Source of the DNA: Chloroflexota bacterium
GTDB taxonomy: Bacteria; Chloroflexota; Dehalococcoidia; SHYB01
NCBI GenBank assembly: GCA_016200725.1
Contig: JACQEE010000032.1
Location: 1 to 9,531 of the forward strand
Length of the DNA: 9,531 nt
Direction: 5' to 3'
The notes under the pieces are model-generated. The model saw nothing but the letters and a program-made list of their open reading frames with translations. It was not told the origin of the DNA and made no database searches. This document shows positions 1 through 6,474 of the stretch, one piece after another. The position numbers and the translations under genes were made by a program. Position 1 is the stretch's first letter, and each line of letters opens with the position of its first letter.

Positions 1-458
1 ATGCCCTCGGTCTGGCCGGCGCGCACCAGGACGCCGCCATCGCGGGCGCGAAGCGGGAAGATGTGGCCAGGGCGGAGCAGATCGTGCGGCTTAGTCTTGG
101 GATCGATCAGCGCCTTGACGGTGGCGGCGCGGTCGAAGGCGGAGATACCGGTCGTGGTGCCCTGCTTGGCCTCGACGGAGACGGTGAAGGCCGTGCCCAT
201 CGACGACGTGTTGTCGATGTCGGAGACCATCATCGGGATGCGCAACTCTTCGAGGCGCTCGCGCGTCATGGGCACGCAGATCAGGCCGCGGCCATGCATG
301 GCCATGAAGTTGATGGCTTCCGGCGTGACCCTTTCCGCCGCGAGAACGAGATCGCCCTCGTTCTCGCGGTCTTCGTCATCGACGAGGATGACGAACTTGC
401 CATCGCGCAGGTCCTGCAGAGCCTGCTCGATCGTCGAAAGAGGTGAGGGGCTATCCAT
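1..458 (-). CDS. ribB: 3,4-dihydroxy-2-butanone 4-phosphate synthase (RibB, or N-terminal part of RibBA), partial
   Basis: This enzyme converts ribulose 5-phosphate into 3,4-dihydroxy-2-butanone 4-phosphate plus formate, supplying the four-carbon unit for the riboflavin precursor lumazine in the cytoplasm. The 152 visible residues carry the acidic metal-binding loop [10 protein letters not shown] (27-36), the [10 protein letters not shown] segment (55-64), the [18 protein letters not shown] block (80-97) and [13 protein letters not shown] (101-113), all hallmarks of the family. The start is the ATG at 458; an in-frame TAA lies only two codons upstream, so no longer start is possible. No clear Shine-Dalgarno is visible, so translational coupling to ribE is likely. 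The reading frame runs off the left edge of the window, so a monofunctional RibB cannot be told from the common RibBA fusion with a GTP cyclohydrolase II domain. Family assignment is firm. Confidence 0.95.
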   Translation of the reverse strand, partial: MDSPSPLSTIEQALQDLRDGKFVILVDDEDRENEGDLVLAAERVTPEAINFMAMHGRGLICVPMTRERLEELRIPMMVSDIDNTSSMGTAFTVSVEAKQGTTTGISAFDRAATVKALIDPKTKPHDLLRPGHIFPLRARDGGVLVRAGQTEG

Positions 459-487
459 GTATTACTCTGAGAGGAGATAGGCGCTCA

Positions 488-961
488 TTATACCGTACGG
501 TAGGTTGTGAACCAGTCACTGCCACACTCGACGACCGTAAGGCTGACACCGTCGACCGCGATGAAGCCTTTCTCGACGACATACCGCATGAGGCCTCGAG
601 TCGTCTTGAACCGCACCAGGATAGCGTCACCGTCCGGTGTGATCGAGGCGATGCGTCCCCTGGCGTCCACATGGCCCTGCACGAGGTGACCGCCTATGCG
701 GCCACCGTATTGAAGCGACCGCTCGAGATTCACAGCACTCTTGGGTCGTAACTCACGGAGGTTCGATCGCCGCAGCGTCTCCGGGACGACGTCCACGCTG
801 AACGAGTCGCGAGCGAGTCCCGCGACCGTGAGACAGACGCCGTTCACTGCGATGCTATCGCCAAGTCGCGTGCCGTCAAGGACAGTCTTCGCGCCGATGC
901 GAAGCCTGCCCGGCTTAGCCTCGATGACCTTCCCGACTTCCTCAACGATTCCAGTGAACAT
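488..961 (-). CDS. ribE: riboflavin synthase alpha chain, C-terminally truncated (157 aa)
   Basis: Riboflavin synthase dismutates two 6,7-dimethyl-8-ribityllumazine molecules into riboflavin and a pyrimidinedione that is recycled. The usual protein has about 195-220 residues: two lumazine-binding barrels plus a C-terminal helix that forms the trimer. Here MFTGIVE opens barrel one, which is complete through VVPETLRRSNL (58-68) and VNLERS (77-82). Barrel two begins at GGHLVQGHVDA (90-100) and runs to KGFIAVDGVSLTVVE (131-145). The protein then ends at DWFTTYRTV, where the family normally continues with an IPHTL..TTL segment and the helix. About 40 residues are missing, and only 29 bases separate its TAA from ribB, so a simple frameshift cannot restore them. 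A 12-base palindrome lies at the end of the gene. The gene starts 9 bases after ribD without an obvious Shine-Dalgarno. Identity is secure; activity is doubtful, so it may be a pseudogene, an assembly error or a reduced enzyme. Confidence 0.9.
   Translation of the reverse strand: MFTGIVEEVGKVIEAKPGRLRIGAKTVLDGTRLGDSIAVNGVCLTVAGLARDSFSVDVVPETLRRSNLRELRPKSAVNLERSLQYGGRIGGHLVQGHVDARGRIASITPDGDAILVRFKTTRGLMRYVVEKGFIAVDGVSLTVVECGSDWFTTYRTV
491..502. repeat. 12-base perfect palindrome at the 3' end of ribE
   Basis: TACCGTACGGTA reads the same on both strands. It overlaps the last four sense codons of the shortened riboflavin synthase gene, exactly where the protein leaves the family consensus. It may be chance, a deletion junction or a small regulatory hairpin; nothing else in the sequence decides. 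Confidence 0.5.
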
Positions 962-970
962 AGGGCTCGA

Positions 971-2065
971 TCAAAGATAGCCTGTCACGAGCACATCCGC
1001 ACCGATACGTTTTATGTCTATATCCTTGAGATGCGCCGCGTCAGCGATGCGTTCGATACCGGCCCCTTCGACAGGGGTCGGTGCTTCACGACCACCGATG
1101 ATCACAGGGGCGATGAAGGCCATCACCTTGTGGGCCTGCCGCTGTTCGACGAGCGAGGCGATAAGTTGGCCGCCGCCCTCAACAAGCACACTCGTTATGT
1201 CGCGCTGGCCCAGACGCCGCAGCAGCGTGTCGAGATGGACCGACTCGCCCTCGGCCGCCACCTCGAGCACGTCAGCGCCGGCATTGGCCAGCGCGTGCTG
1301 CGCCTCTTTCGATGCCGCCGGCGTCACTGCCACGATGGTCTCGCCTGGCTCGCGGAGCAGTCGCGCAGAGAGCGGCATCGTCCCGCGACTGTCGACGACG
1401 ACTCGCAGGGGCTGACGCGCTCGAGCAGCACCGGACGGGGTTCGTGCCGTGAGTTGCGGATCGTCGCGGCGGACGGTATTTACGCCGACCATCACGGCAT
1501 CCATCTCTTTGCGCAAGCGGTGAACGAGACCGCGCGAGGCCTCGCTGGTGATCCACCTCGAGTCGCCGGTTCGCGTAGCAATCTTGCCGTCCAGGCTCAT
1601 CGCGAACTTCACCGTGACGAACGGCATGTGCGTAGTGATCCAGCGGAAGAAGGCCTCGTTGAGTTGCCGCGCTTCGCCTACACCTTCGCCCTCGGTCACC
1701 TTGATACCCGTGGCCTCGAGCGCTTCGCGACCTTTGCCGCCGACCAACGGATTCGGATCGGTCACTGAGTAGCGTACCTCGCCAATGCCCGCAGCGATGA
1801 TGGCTTCGGTGCACGGAGGCGTGCGTCCATAATGGCAGCAAGGCTCAAGGGTGACATACATGGTCGCGCCGCGAGCCCGCTCGCCAGCCTGCTCGAGCGC
1901 AACGCGCTCGGCATGGAGGCCGCCCGGCGGCTGGGTTGCCCCTTCGCCAACGACCTGGCCATCCTTGACGATGACGCAGCCGACGGCGGGGTTTGGTGAG
2001 GTGGTGCCGAGGACAGCCCTGGCCAACCGCAGTGCGCGCGCCATCGGGCTCGGTGACGAGGCCAT
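971..2065 (-). CDS. ribD: bifunctional diaminohydroxyphosphoribosylaminopyrimidine deaminase / 5-amino-6-(5-phosphoribosylamino)uracil reductase
   Basis: RibD performs the second and third steps of riboflavin synthesis from GTP: zinc-dependent deamination of the pyrimidine, then NADPH-dependent reduction of the ribosyl side chain. The 364-residue length is normal for the fused enzyme. The N-terminal cytidine-deaminase-like domain (about 5-145) shows SPNPAVGCVIV (23-33), the catalytic HAE at 51-53 and PCCHYGRTPPC (75-85), giving zinc ligands H51, C76 and C85. The reductase domain (about 147-364) shows KFAMSLDGKIAT (153-164), SRWITS (169-174), MVGVNTVRRDDPQLTAR (192-208) and a glycine-rich VLVEGGG segment near residue 297. 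The ATG at 2065 is the first possible start, since an in-frame TGA lies five codons upstream; M8 is an alternative. It begins 19 bases after pabB with no good Shine-Dalgarno, suggesting coupled translation within the operon. Confidence 0.97.
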   Translation of the reverse strand: MASSPSPMARALRLARAVLGTTSPNPAVGCVIVKDGQVVGEGATQPPGGLHAERVALEQAGERARGATMYVTLEPCCHYGRTPPCTEAIIAAGIGEVRYSVTDPNPLVGGKGREALEATGIKVTEGEGVGEARQLNEAFFRWITTHMPFVTVKFAMSLDGKIATRTGDSRWITSEASRGLVHRLRKEMDAVMVGVNTVRRDDPQLTARTPSGAARARQPLRVVVDSRGTMPLSARLLREPGETIVAVTPAASKEAQHALANAGADVLEVAAEGESVHLDTLLRRLGQRDITSVLVEGGGQLIASLVEQRQAHKVMAFIAPVIIGGREAPTPVEGAGIERIADAAHLKDIDIKRIGADVLVTGYL

Positions 2066-2084
2066 GCGGCAATGGTATCAGGCG

Positions 2085-3386
2085 TCACAAGGGAGCAGAG
2101 CGAAGTGCCCTGAAGAACGCCTCGCCCTTGTCCAGAGTCTCCTGATACTCGGCTGCCGGGTCGGAGTCGTGCACGATGCCTCCGCCGACATGCACCGACG
2201 CGATACCATCCCGCAACACCGCGGTGCGGATGGCGATATTCAAGTCGACGCGCCCATCGAAGCCGAAGTAGCCAATCGCGCCGGTGTACACGCCGCGACG
2301 CACGGGCTCGAGTTCGTCGATGATCTGCATAGCGCGGATCTTCGGAGCGCCAGTGATGGAGCCGCCCGGGAATGTAGCCTTCAACACATCGGCCAAGGCG
2401 ACGTCTTGACGCAACCGCCCGCGCACCGTCGATGTGAGGTGATGCACGGTGGCGTACATTTCCAGCGCCATCAGTTCATCGACCGTTACCGAGCCGATCT
2501 CTGCCACGCGCCCCAGGTCGTTGCGCTCTAGGTCAACGATCATGATGTGCTCGGCGCGGTCCTTTCCGCTGGCCAGCAACTCTTGCGCTAGGCTGGCGTC
2601 CTCAACCGTGGTCTTGCCGCGCGGCCTCGTTCCCTTGATCGGCCTCGTTTCGATGATGCCATCGGCGATGCGCAGGAAGCGCTCGGGCGAGGCGCTCACA
2701 ATCGCCGCATCAGGAAAGTCGAGTACTGCCGCGAAGGGGGCAGGATTGATCCGCCGCAGTCGCTCGTACAGCTGCCACGGCCCATCGGTCCAGGGCGCTC
2801 TGAACTGTTGCGCAAGGTTCACCTGGTAGATATCGCCAGCGGCGATGTAACCCTTTGCGCGCTCGACCATGGCGAGGTACCCCGCCTTTGTGACTCCCGA
2901 CTCGAAACAGGCTGCTTGGCTCGAGGAGCCACGAGGCTGACATTCGATTTCGGTCGATCCAAGCAGTCTTTGGATTTCTTCGACGCGCTGGGTAGACCGC
3001 GCCGCTTGCGCCTCATTCGTCGTCTCGGGAAACCCAGTGGAGATTAGGTAAGCGAGGCCAGTGTGGTTGTCCCAGGCCGCCACCACATCGTAGAAGGCGA
3101 GCATGACATCTGGGGCTGGCGAGTTGTCAGGCGGCTGACGCTTGCCCTGACTGACAGGCTCGATCGTGCGACCCAGGTCGTACGACAGATAGCCGACCGC
3201 GCCGCCGCTAAATGGCACGGGGCACACGCCCGAAGGAATGACATATCGCCGCAGGAGCGGCAGGAACACGTCGAGCGGGTGCGCGCACACGCTTTCCAGA
3301 AGGAAGGCGTATGGACGTTTCGTCAGTCGCTTGCCAGCAACATGCGGCGGCGGCAGAGTCACGGTGCGGACGAGCGGTATGTCCAT
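2085..3386 (-). CDS. pabB: aminodeoxychorismate synthase component I (PabB)
   Basis: PabB converts chorismate and ammonia into 4-amino-4-deoxychorismate, the precursor of p-aminobenzoate for folate; the ammonia normally comes from the glutaminase PabA, which is not in this window. The chorismate-binding domain is complete: GDIYQVNLAQQF (184-195), PIKGTRPRG (249-257), DRAEHIMIVDLERNDLGR (276-293), HHLTSTV (315-321), PGGSITGAPK (340-349), GVYTGAIGY (365-373) and GGGIVHDSDP..E (401-413). The lysine in PIKGT (K251) is the PabB signature, whereas anthranilate synthase TrpE has alanine there. The 433 residues are slightly short. The N-terminal YAFLLES (26-32) runs almost directly into LDVFLPLLRRY, omitting the stretch that usually carries GRYSFLG-like sequence. 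A GAGG eight bases upstream supports the ATG at 3386. The gene sits 15 bases after the small orf and 19 before ribD. Confidence 0.93.
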   Translation of the reverse strand: MDIPLVRTVTLPPPHVAGKRLTKRPYAFLLESVCAHPLDVFLPLLRRYVIPSGVCPVPFSGGAVGYLSYDLGRTIEPVSQGKRQPPDNSPAPDVMLAFYDVVAAWDNHTGLAYLISTGFPETTNEAQAARSTQRVEEIQRLLGSTEIECQPRGSSSQAACFESGVTKAGYLAMVERAKGYIAAGDIYQVNLAQQFRAPWTDGPWQLYERLRRINPAPFAAVLDFPDAAIVSASPERFLRIADGIIETRPIKGTRPRGKTTVEDASLAQELLASGKDRAEHIMIVDLERNDLGRVAEIGSVTVDELMALEMYATVHHLTSTVRGRLRQDVALADVLKATFPGGSITGAPKIRAMQIIDELEPVRRGVYTGAIGYFGFDGRVDLNIAIRTAVLRDGIASVHVGGGIVHDSDPAAEYQETLDKGEAFFRALRSAPL

Positions 3387-3401
3387 GCTGCCAGCCTCGG
3401 G

Positions 3402-3671
3402 CTAAAGCGATGCGCGGCGAGCACGCTGCCGTTCGTGCTCTAGGACCAACTCGAGCAGACGGCGCGTGAGGAACTTGCTCTCCCCGTCGATGCCGAAGCG
3501 AAGGACGCGTACCAGCTGTACGGCGTCACGCCGCTCGGCGATGGTCAGCGGACGGTCGCCAACCTGATCGAGCAACTGCTTCGCTGTCCGGCGAGCCTGG
3601 GCGTACCGCAATGTGAGGACAGCCACGAACAACGCTACCAGGCCTGCGCCAATAACGATGATTGCTGTCAT
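3402..3671 (-). CDS. small single-pass membrane-anchored protein, unknown function (89 aa)
   Basis: I do not recognise this protein. It begins with a hydrophobic segment (residues about 2-21, TAIIVIGAGLVALFVAVLT) followed directly by a basic, charged stretch (RYAQARRTAK), the pattern of an N-terminal membrane anchor with a cytoplasmic tail. The rest is charged and probably helical, including ERRDAVQLVRVLRFGIDGES and a C-terminal arginine-rich helix ending RQRARRASL. The ATG at 3671 is preferred because GAGG lies six bases before it; a GTG one codon upstream is also open. Its TAG is 15 bases from the pabB start, so it is probably the first gene of the pabB-ribD-ribE-ribB operon. Protein-like composition, a ribosome binding site and operon position support a real gene. 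The function is not inferable. Confidence 0.65.
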   Translation of the reverse strand: MTAIIVIGAGLVALFVAVLTLRYAQARRTAKQLLDQVGDRPLTIAERRDAVQLVRVLRFGIDGESKFLTRRLLELVLEHERQRARRASL

Positions 3672-3851
3672 CACATCCCTCGATGGACTGCCTTACATTC
3701 CCCCCGAAGCACTTCATCACATCCGTGGCCAGTTCCCAATAGATCACAGAAAATCACCGCAGAGACTCCAATCGGAACACCATGTCGAGGCTACCTTCGG
3801 CGATGGCGCAGGTCAATCGTGGGGAGAAAGGCGTTAGGCGAAGAGGGGTGA

Positions 3852-3898
3852 GGATGGAGTGGAAGACGGGATTCGAACCCGCGGCTCTCCTTGGCAAG
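3852..3898 (-). pseudogene. tRNA-Gly 3'-half remnant, candidate integration (att) site copy
   Basis: These bases match the intact tRNA-Gly at 8907-8955 in the same orientation. Bases 3852-3883 align to 8907-8938 with one difference (T3860 for C8915). After a 2-base gap at the variable-loop end, 13 bases (3886-3898) are identical again. The copy covers the CCA end, 3' acceptor strand, T-arm and the anticodon with the 3' side of its stem. It then stops: the 5' acceptor strand, D-arm and 5' anticodon stem are absent, and the flanking sequence cannot pair with the acceptor strand. It therefore cannot fold as a tRNA. A duplicated tRNA 3' end is the classic footprint of tyrosine-recombinase integration, but a decayed tRNA duplicate is also possible. 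Confidence 0.75.
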
Positions 3899-4092
3899 CA
3901 CCTAATCAGTAGCGCTGTGGCCCACACCTGTAGACGCACCGAACGATGACTCGGGTATCATCCGTCAATCGTCTCGCCGCCGTCAAGATACGAAAGGCTC
4001 CTGACTGCTCATCGCGGCCTCGCGCTGTCACCGTGGACTTCGCCGCGCTGCTAGTCGCCCTCGGACCCCAGCAGCTCTTGGCGACGAAAGAG

Positions 4093-4108
4093 CCCCCCCC
4101 CAAAAAAA
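4093..4108. repeat. homopolymer junction, nine C followed by seven A
   Basis: On the plus strand nine cytosines (4093-4101) are followed directly by seven adenines (4102-4108). The tract is outside any credible gene. Such runs are prone to slippage and sequencing error. On the minus strand the seven T residues could serve as the U-tract of a terminator. Confidence 0.8.
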
Positions 4109-4140
4109 GTCTCACCACATTCTGGTCAGGATTTTGTGAG
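4102..4140 (-). terminator. possible weak intrinsic terminator after the 110-aa gene
   Basis: On the minus strand CTCAC (4136-4140) can pair with GTGAG (4111-4115), with a three-pair inner stem possible. It is followed after two bases by seven T residues (4108-4102). It lies 27 bases past the stop of the 110-residue gene, the right place for a terminator. The stem is short and the loop long, so this is a suggestion only. Confidence 0.3.
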
Positions 4141-4166
4141 GAGCCCGTCGGACAGACGCTGGAAGG

Positions 4167-4499
4167 CTACTTTAGTTCCGGGGCGTTCTGAACGAATGTG
4201 GCGATCTCGTTCTCCATCGCTTTCCAACTCCCACGCAAGAAGATACTCGCGATCAAGCCTCCGAAAAGTACCCGGTTGAGAATAGACGGGATATACCCCG
4301 TAAATACGAAGGTCGTACCCACCGCGTCCTGCTTTACCTTGACCGTCACGCCCGTCCATCCACTCTTGTTGACAGCGAAGTCTCGCCCCAAGATTCCGGC
4401 CTTGCCGACCCTGTATTTCCCATCGAACTTCTTTCTGAATAGTTCCATGGCCTTCATTCCGTCGAATTCCGGATGCTTGCCTACTGTCACAGTCGCCAT
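4167..4499 (-). CDS. hypothetical protein with one predicted membrane segment (110 aa)
   Basis: I do not recognise a named family. A perfect AGGAGG lies six bases before the ATG at 4499, so expression is very likely. The first 65 residues are polar, with alternating strand-like patterns (KYRVGKAGILGRDFAVNKSG, VTVKVKQDAVGTTFVFTG). Residues about 70-88 (IPSILNRVLFGGLIASIFL) form one hydrophobic segment. The end (SWKAMENEIATFVQNAPELK) looks like an amphipathic helix. There is no signal peptide, and the layout suggests a small soluble head attached to the membrane near its C-terminus. It lies 200 bases downstream of the amidohydrolase on the same strand; that gap shows no gene or clear terminator, so cotranscription is possible but unproven. 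Confidence 0.75.
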   Translation of the reverse strand: MATVTVGKHPEFDGMKAMELFRKKFDGKYRVGKAGILGRDFAVNKSGWTGVTVKVKQDAVGTTFVFTGYIPSILNRVLFGGLIASIFLRGSWKAMENEIATFVQNAPELK

Positions 4500-4699
4500 C
4501 CTGTTCCTCCTTTTTCGCCCAGATTCAGATGCCCCAAAAGATCGCGCAAGTCGACCCTCGTCGCCTTACCAGATCAATGCAACAAATCCCTGGCGGAACC
4601 CTCGCGTGTATGAGTTCAGCGAAAGTGGGACGCTCCGCTGCCAGACTCGCGCGAATTGCAAGAGGCTGCGAAGGCCTCGGGTGTGCTACCGATGTTCGT

Positions 4700-5848
4700 C
4701 TACCCCAATTTGTAGAGCTCCTTTGCATTGTTGCAGACGATATCCTCCTTCTCAGGGAGCGGCACCTTGAGGAACATCTCCTCGATGATGCGGCGACTGT
4801 ATGGCCAATCACACCGATGGTGCGGAAAGTCTGTGGACCACATCATGTTCTTCACGCCGATAGCGTGACGATTGGCGACCGCGAAAGGCTCTCGAATAAA
4901 CGTGATGCGCCAGTTGCGGTGGAAGTACTCGCTGGGGAGCATCTTCAGTTTGCTGCCCACCCAATGCCGGTTGCGCCAATAGTGGTCGTCCATGTGCTCC
5001 AGGAGGCACGGCACCCAACCGGCACCCACCTCCACACCCACCAACTGGAGCATGGGATAGCGGTCCAGGAGTTCCGAGTAGATGATGTCTGCTATCGTCT
5101 GGGAGAAGCCCGCGATACCGCCCCCCATCGTGGCTAGGCTGGGCAGCCCGAACTTGCCGCCGGTCTCGTTCGCGGCACGCAGAGCGCTCCCGGCTTCCTT
5201 CCGACTGGCGGTCTGCACGCCCACGTGGATGTGTACGGGGATTCCCGCATCCTCTGCCGCCTCCCAGAAGGGATCGTCGTCGGTAGAAAGCTTCGCCGCC
5301 CCTGAAGGCCAAGCGGAGATGATCACGCCGCTGAAGCCGCGGCGCTTGGCGTCGCGAAGTTCCGACACTGACTGCTCGATGCCCAGATTGGCAATCTGCG
5401 CCAGGCTCACCAGGCGGCCGTGATCGGTCGCGCAATACTCGTCGTGCAGCCAGTTGTTGTACGCCTCGATGCCAGCCTGGTGGAAGTTGTCATCTTCATT
5501 GTTCATGAAGTATTTCATCGTGCGCTGCGAAGGGTACAGAACGGTCGCGTCCACGCCATCGACATCCATCGCCTTGATTCGATCTGGTCCAAGGAAGCAG
5601 CCCGGATGGATCGTGTCGTATGTGGAGCCATACCAATGGAATTGCTCATAGGTTTTGCCCGGCGTCGTCACGAGCCCGATGGGCATTGGTGGAGCGCCGC
5701 GCTGAAACTCCCAGGCGTCGCCACCCATGGGATCTTTCGCCAGTCGGGGGATGCGGTCGTGGTACTTCTTCGGCATGAATCGCTGCCACATATCTGGTGG
5801 TTCGATCGTGTGGCCATCTGCGTCGATGATCTGGTAATCGCGCGTCAT
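4700..5848 (-). CDS. amidohydrolase-2 family metal-dependent hydrolase/decarboxylase (382 aa)
   Basis: This is a TIM-barrel enzyme of the amidohydrolase-2 (ACMSD-like) group, whose members hydrolyse or decarboxylate small, often aromatic, acids; the substrate here cannot be deduced. Likely metal ligands are the N-terminal DADGH (D11 and H13, the D-x-H variant of the usual H-x-H), the HIHVG motif (H206 and H208) and the aspartate of STDFPHH (D340). The sequence LDRYPMLQLVGVEVGAGWVPCLLEHMD (261-287) is the region where this family typically has a strand-6/7 glutamate and helix. The length is normal and no signal peptide is seen, so it is presumably cytoplasmic. GGAGG eight bases before the ATG at 5848 supports the start. 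It follows the cupin gene by 148 bases on the same strand. Family assignment is strong, specific function unknown. Confidence 0.9.
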   Translation of the reverse strand: MTRDYQIIDADGHTIEPPDMWQRFMPKKYHDRIPRLAKDPMGGDAWEFQRGAPPMPIGLVTTPGKTYEQFHWYGSTYDTIHPGCFLGPDRIKAMDVDGVDATVLYPSQRTMKYFMNNEDDNFHQAGIEAYNNWLHDEYCATDHGRLVSLAQIANLGIEQSVSELRDAKRRGFSGVIISAWPSGAAKLSTDDDPFWEAAEDAGIPVHIHVGVQTASRKEAGSALRAANETGGKFGLPSLATMGGGIAGFSQTIADIIYSELLDRYPMLQLVGVEVGAGWVPCLLEHMDDHYWRNRHWVGSKLKMLPSEYFHRNWRITFIREPFAVANRHAIGVKNMMWSTDFPHHRCDWPYSRRIIEEMFLKVPLPEKEDIVCNNAKELYKLG

Positions 5849-5960
5849 GGAACTATCCTCCCCGCAATAGGATTTTCACCTTCCGATCTCGGCGAAATAG
5901 ATTTACTTCATGCGGCCTGCCTCCCTCTCTTGAATGCTTGGAACCCACAACAGCGTGTTC

Positions 5961-5972
5961 CGGCGCGCGCCG
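5961..5972. repeat. 12-base GC palindrome downstream of the cupin gene
   Basis: CGGCGCGCGCCG is self-complementary. It lies 25 bases beyond the cupin stop, next to a second small inverted repeat (GGCG-AAG-CGCC, about 5979-5989). Together they could slow or partly terminate transcription between the cupin and amidohydrolase genes, but no T-run follows. Confidence 0.4.
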
Positions 5973-5996
5973 TTCAAGGCGAAGCGCCAAGAGCAA

Positions 5997-6389
5997 CTAG
6001 CGCCGCGCAGCCTCGGCGGCTTCGGCCGCTTCGGCTGCGGACTTTGTCTTGTGGATTGTTCCGTCAGGATGCTGGGGCGGAGAGTAGATCGTGTAGAGGC
6101 GCAGTTTGTCGCGTTTCGATGTGTTGACGATGTTGTGGCGAGTACCGGCAGGGACGACCACCGCCGAGTTATTGCGCAGTGCATACTCTTTCCCGTCCAG
6201 CACCGCCTCCCCTTCACCCTCCTCGATCCGGATGAATTGATCGAGTTGCGGATGCACCTCCATGCCAATCTCTTCGCCCGGTCGGAGGGTCATTACTACC
6301 AACTGCCTGTGACCCGCAGTGAACAGAACCTTTCGGAAGAAGTCGTTGTCCTTCGTCGCCTTTTCGATGTCGGTGGTGTATCCGACCAT
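5997..6389 (-). CDS. single-domain cupin protein (130 aa)
   Basis: A small beta-barrel cupin, probably metal-binding. Motif 1 is present in a variant form, GEEIGMEVHPQLDQFIRIEEGEG (38-60), with E44, H46 and E56 or D50/Q51 as candidate ligands. Motif 2 is canonical: VPAGTRHNIVN (79-89), with H85. A strand LRLYTIYSPPQHPDGTIHKTK follows and is typical of the stand-alone cupins related to mannose-6-phosphate isomerase type II domains. The last residues are a low-complexity AAEAAEAAEAARR tail, likely a short helix. GAGGAGGG a few bases before the ATG at 6389 fixes the start. It lies 85 bases after hsp20 on the same strand, so the two may be cotranscribed. Cupins of this sort are too diverse to name an activity. 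Confidence 0.9.
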   Translation of the reverse strand: MVGYTTDIEKATKDNDFFRKVLFTAGHRQLVVMTLRPGEEIGMEVHPQLDQFIRIEEGEGEAVLDGKEYALRNNSAVVVPAGTRHNIVNTSKRDKLRLYTIYSPPQHPDGTIHKTKSAAEAAEAAEAARR

Positions 6390-6474
6390 GAAATCCCTCC
6401 TCTTTTCACGGCGTCCTCGTCCGCTCGCCTGGGCAGGCTCGTCTTGCAGCGAGGATATGGGCTAGTCTGCAGCG

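Larger units (their letters stand above)
3672..4166. other. gene-poor spacer between the vitamin operon and the 4.2-8.2 kb gene block
   Basis: About 495 bases hold no open frame that looks coding on either strand. Bases 3672-3851 are the leader and promoter side of the minus-strand vitamin operon. I looked there for FMN-riboswitch (RFN) core blocks on the minus strand and saw none, and no convincing promoter hexamers stand out. The rest contains the tRNA-Gly 3'-half copy, an unexplained stretch at about 3900-4090, the C9A7 tract and a weak terminator-like element, each listed separately. Small open frames here show no family motif. Confidence 0.6.

Noticed and set aside
1..3443. Long plus-strand open frames opposite the rib and pabB genes (for example 1-480, 1031-1768, 1851-2531)
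   Set aside because: They are antisense shadows of clearly identified genes in GC-rich DNA; their translations are arginine- and histidine-rich and lack family motifs.
3852..3930. A second functional tRNA gene
   Set aside because: The T-arm and anticodon are present, but the 5' acceptor strand, D-arm and 5' anticodon stem are not complementary to the rest, and alternative folds put no U at position 33.
3946..4191. A plus-strand 81-codon frame in the spacer
   Set aside because: It has no ribosome binding site, no recognisable motif, and passes through the C9A7 tract; composition does not favour coding.
5201..5212. CCGACTGGCGGT, resembling an FMN-riboswitch core block
   Set aside because: It lies on the plus strand inside the amidohydrolase coding region, with none of the other riboswitch blocks around it and no riboflavin gene downstream on that strand.
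5903..6268. A 121-codon minus-strand frame overlapping the cupin gene
   Set aside because: It is an out-of-frame shadow; the cupin frame has both cupin motifs and a strong ribosome binding site.
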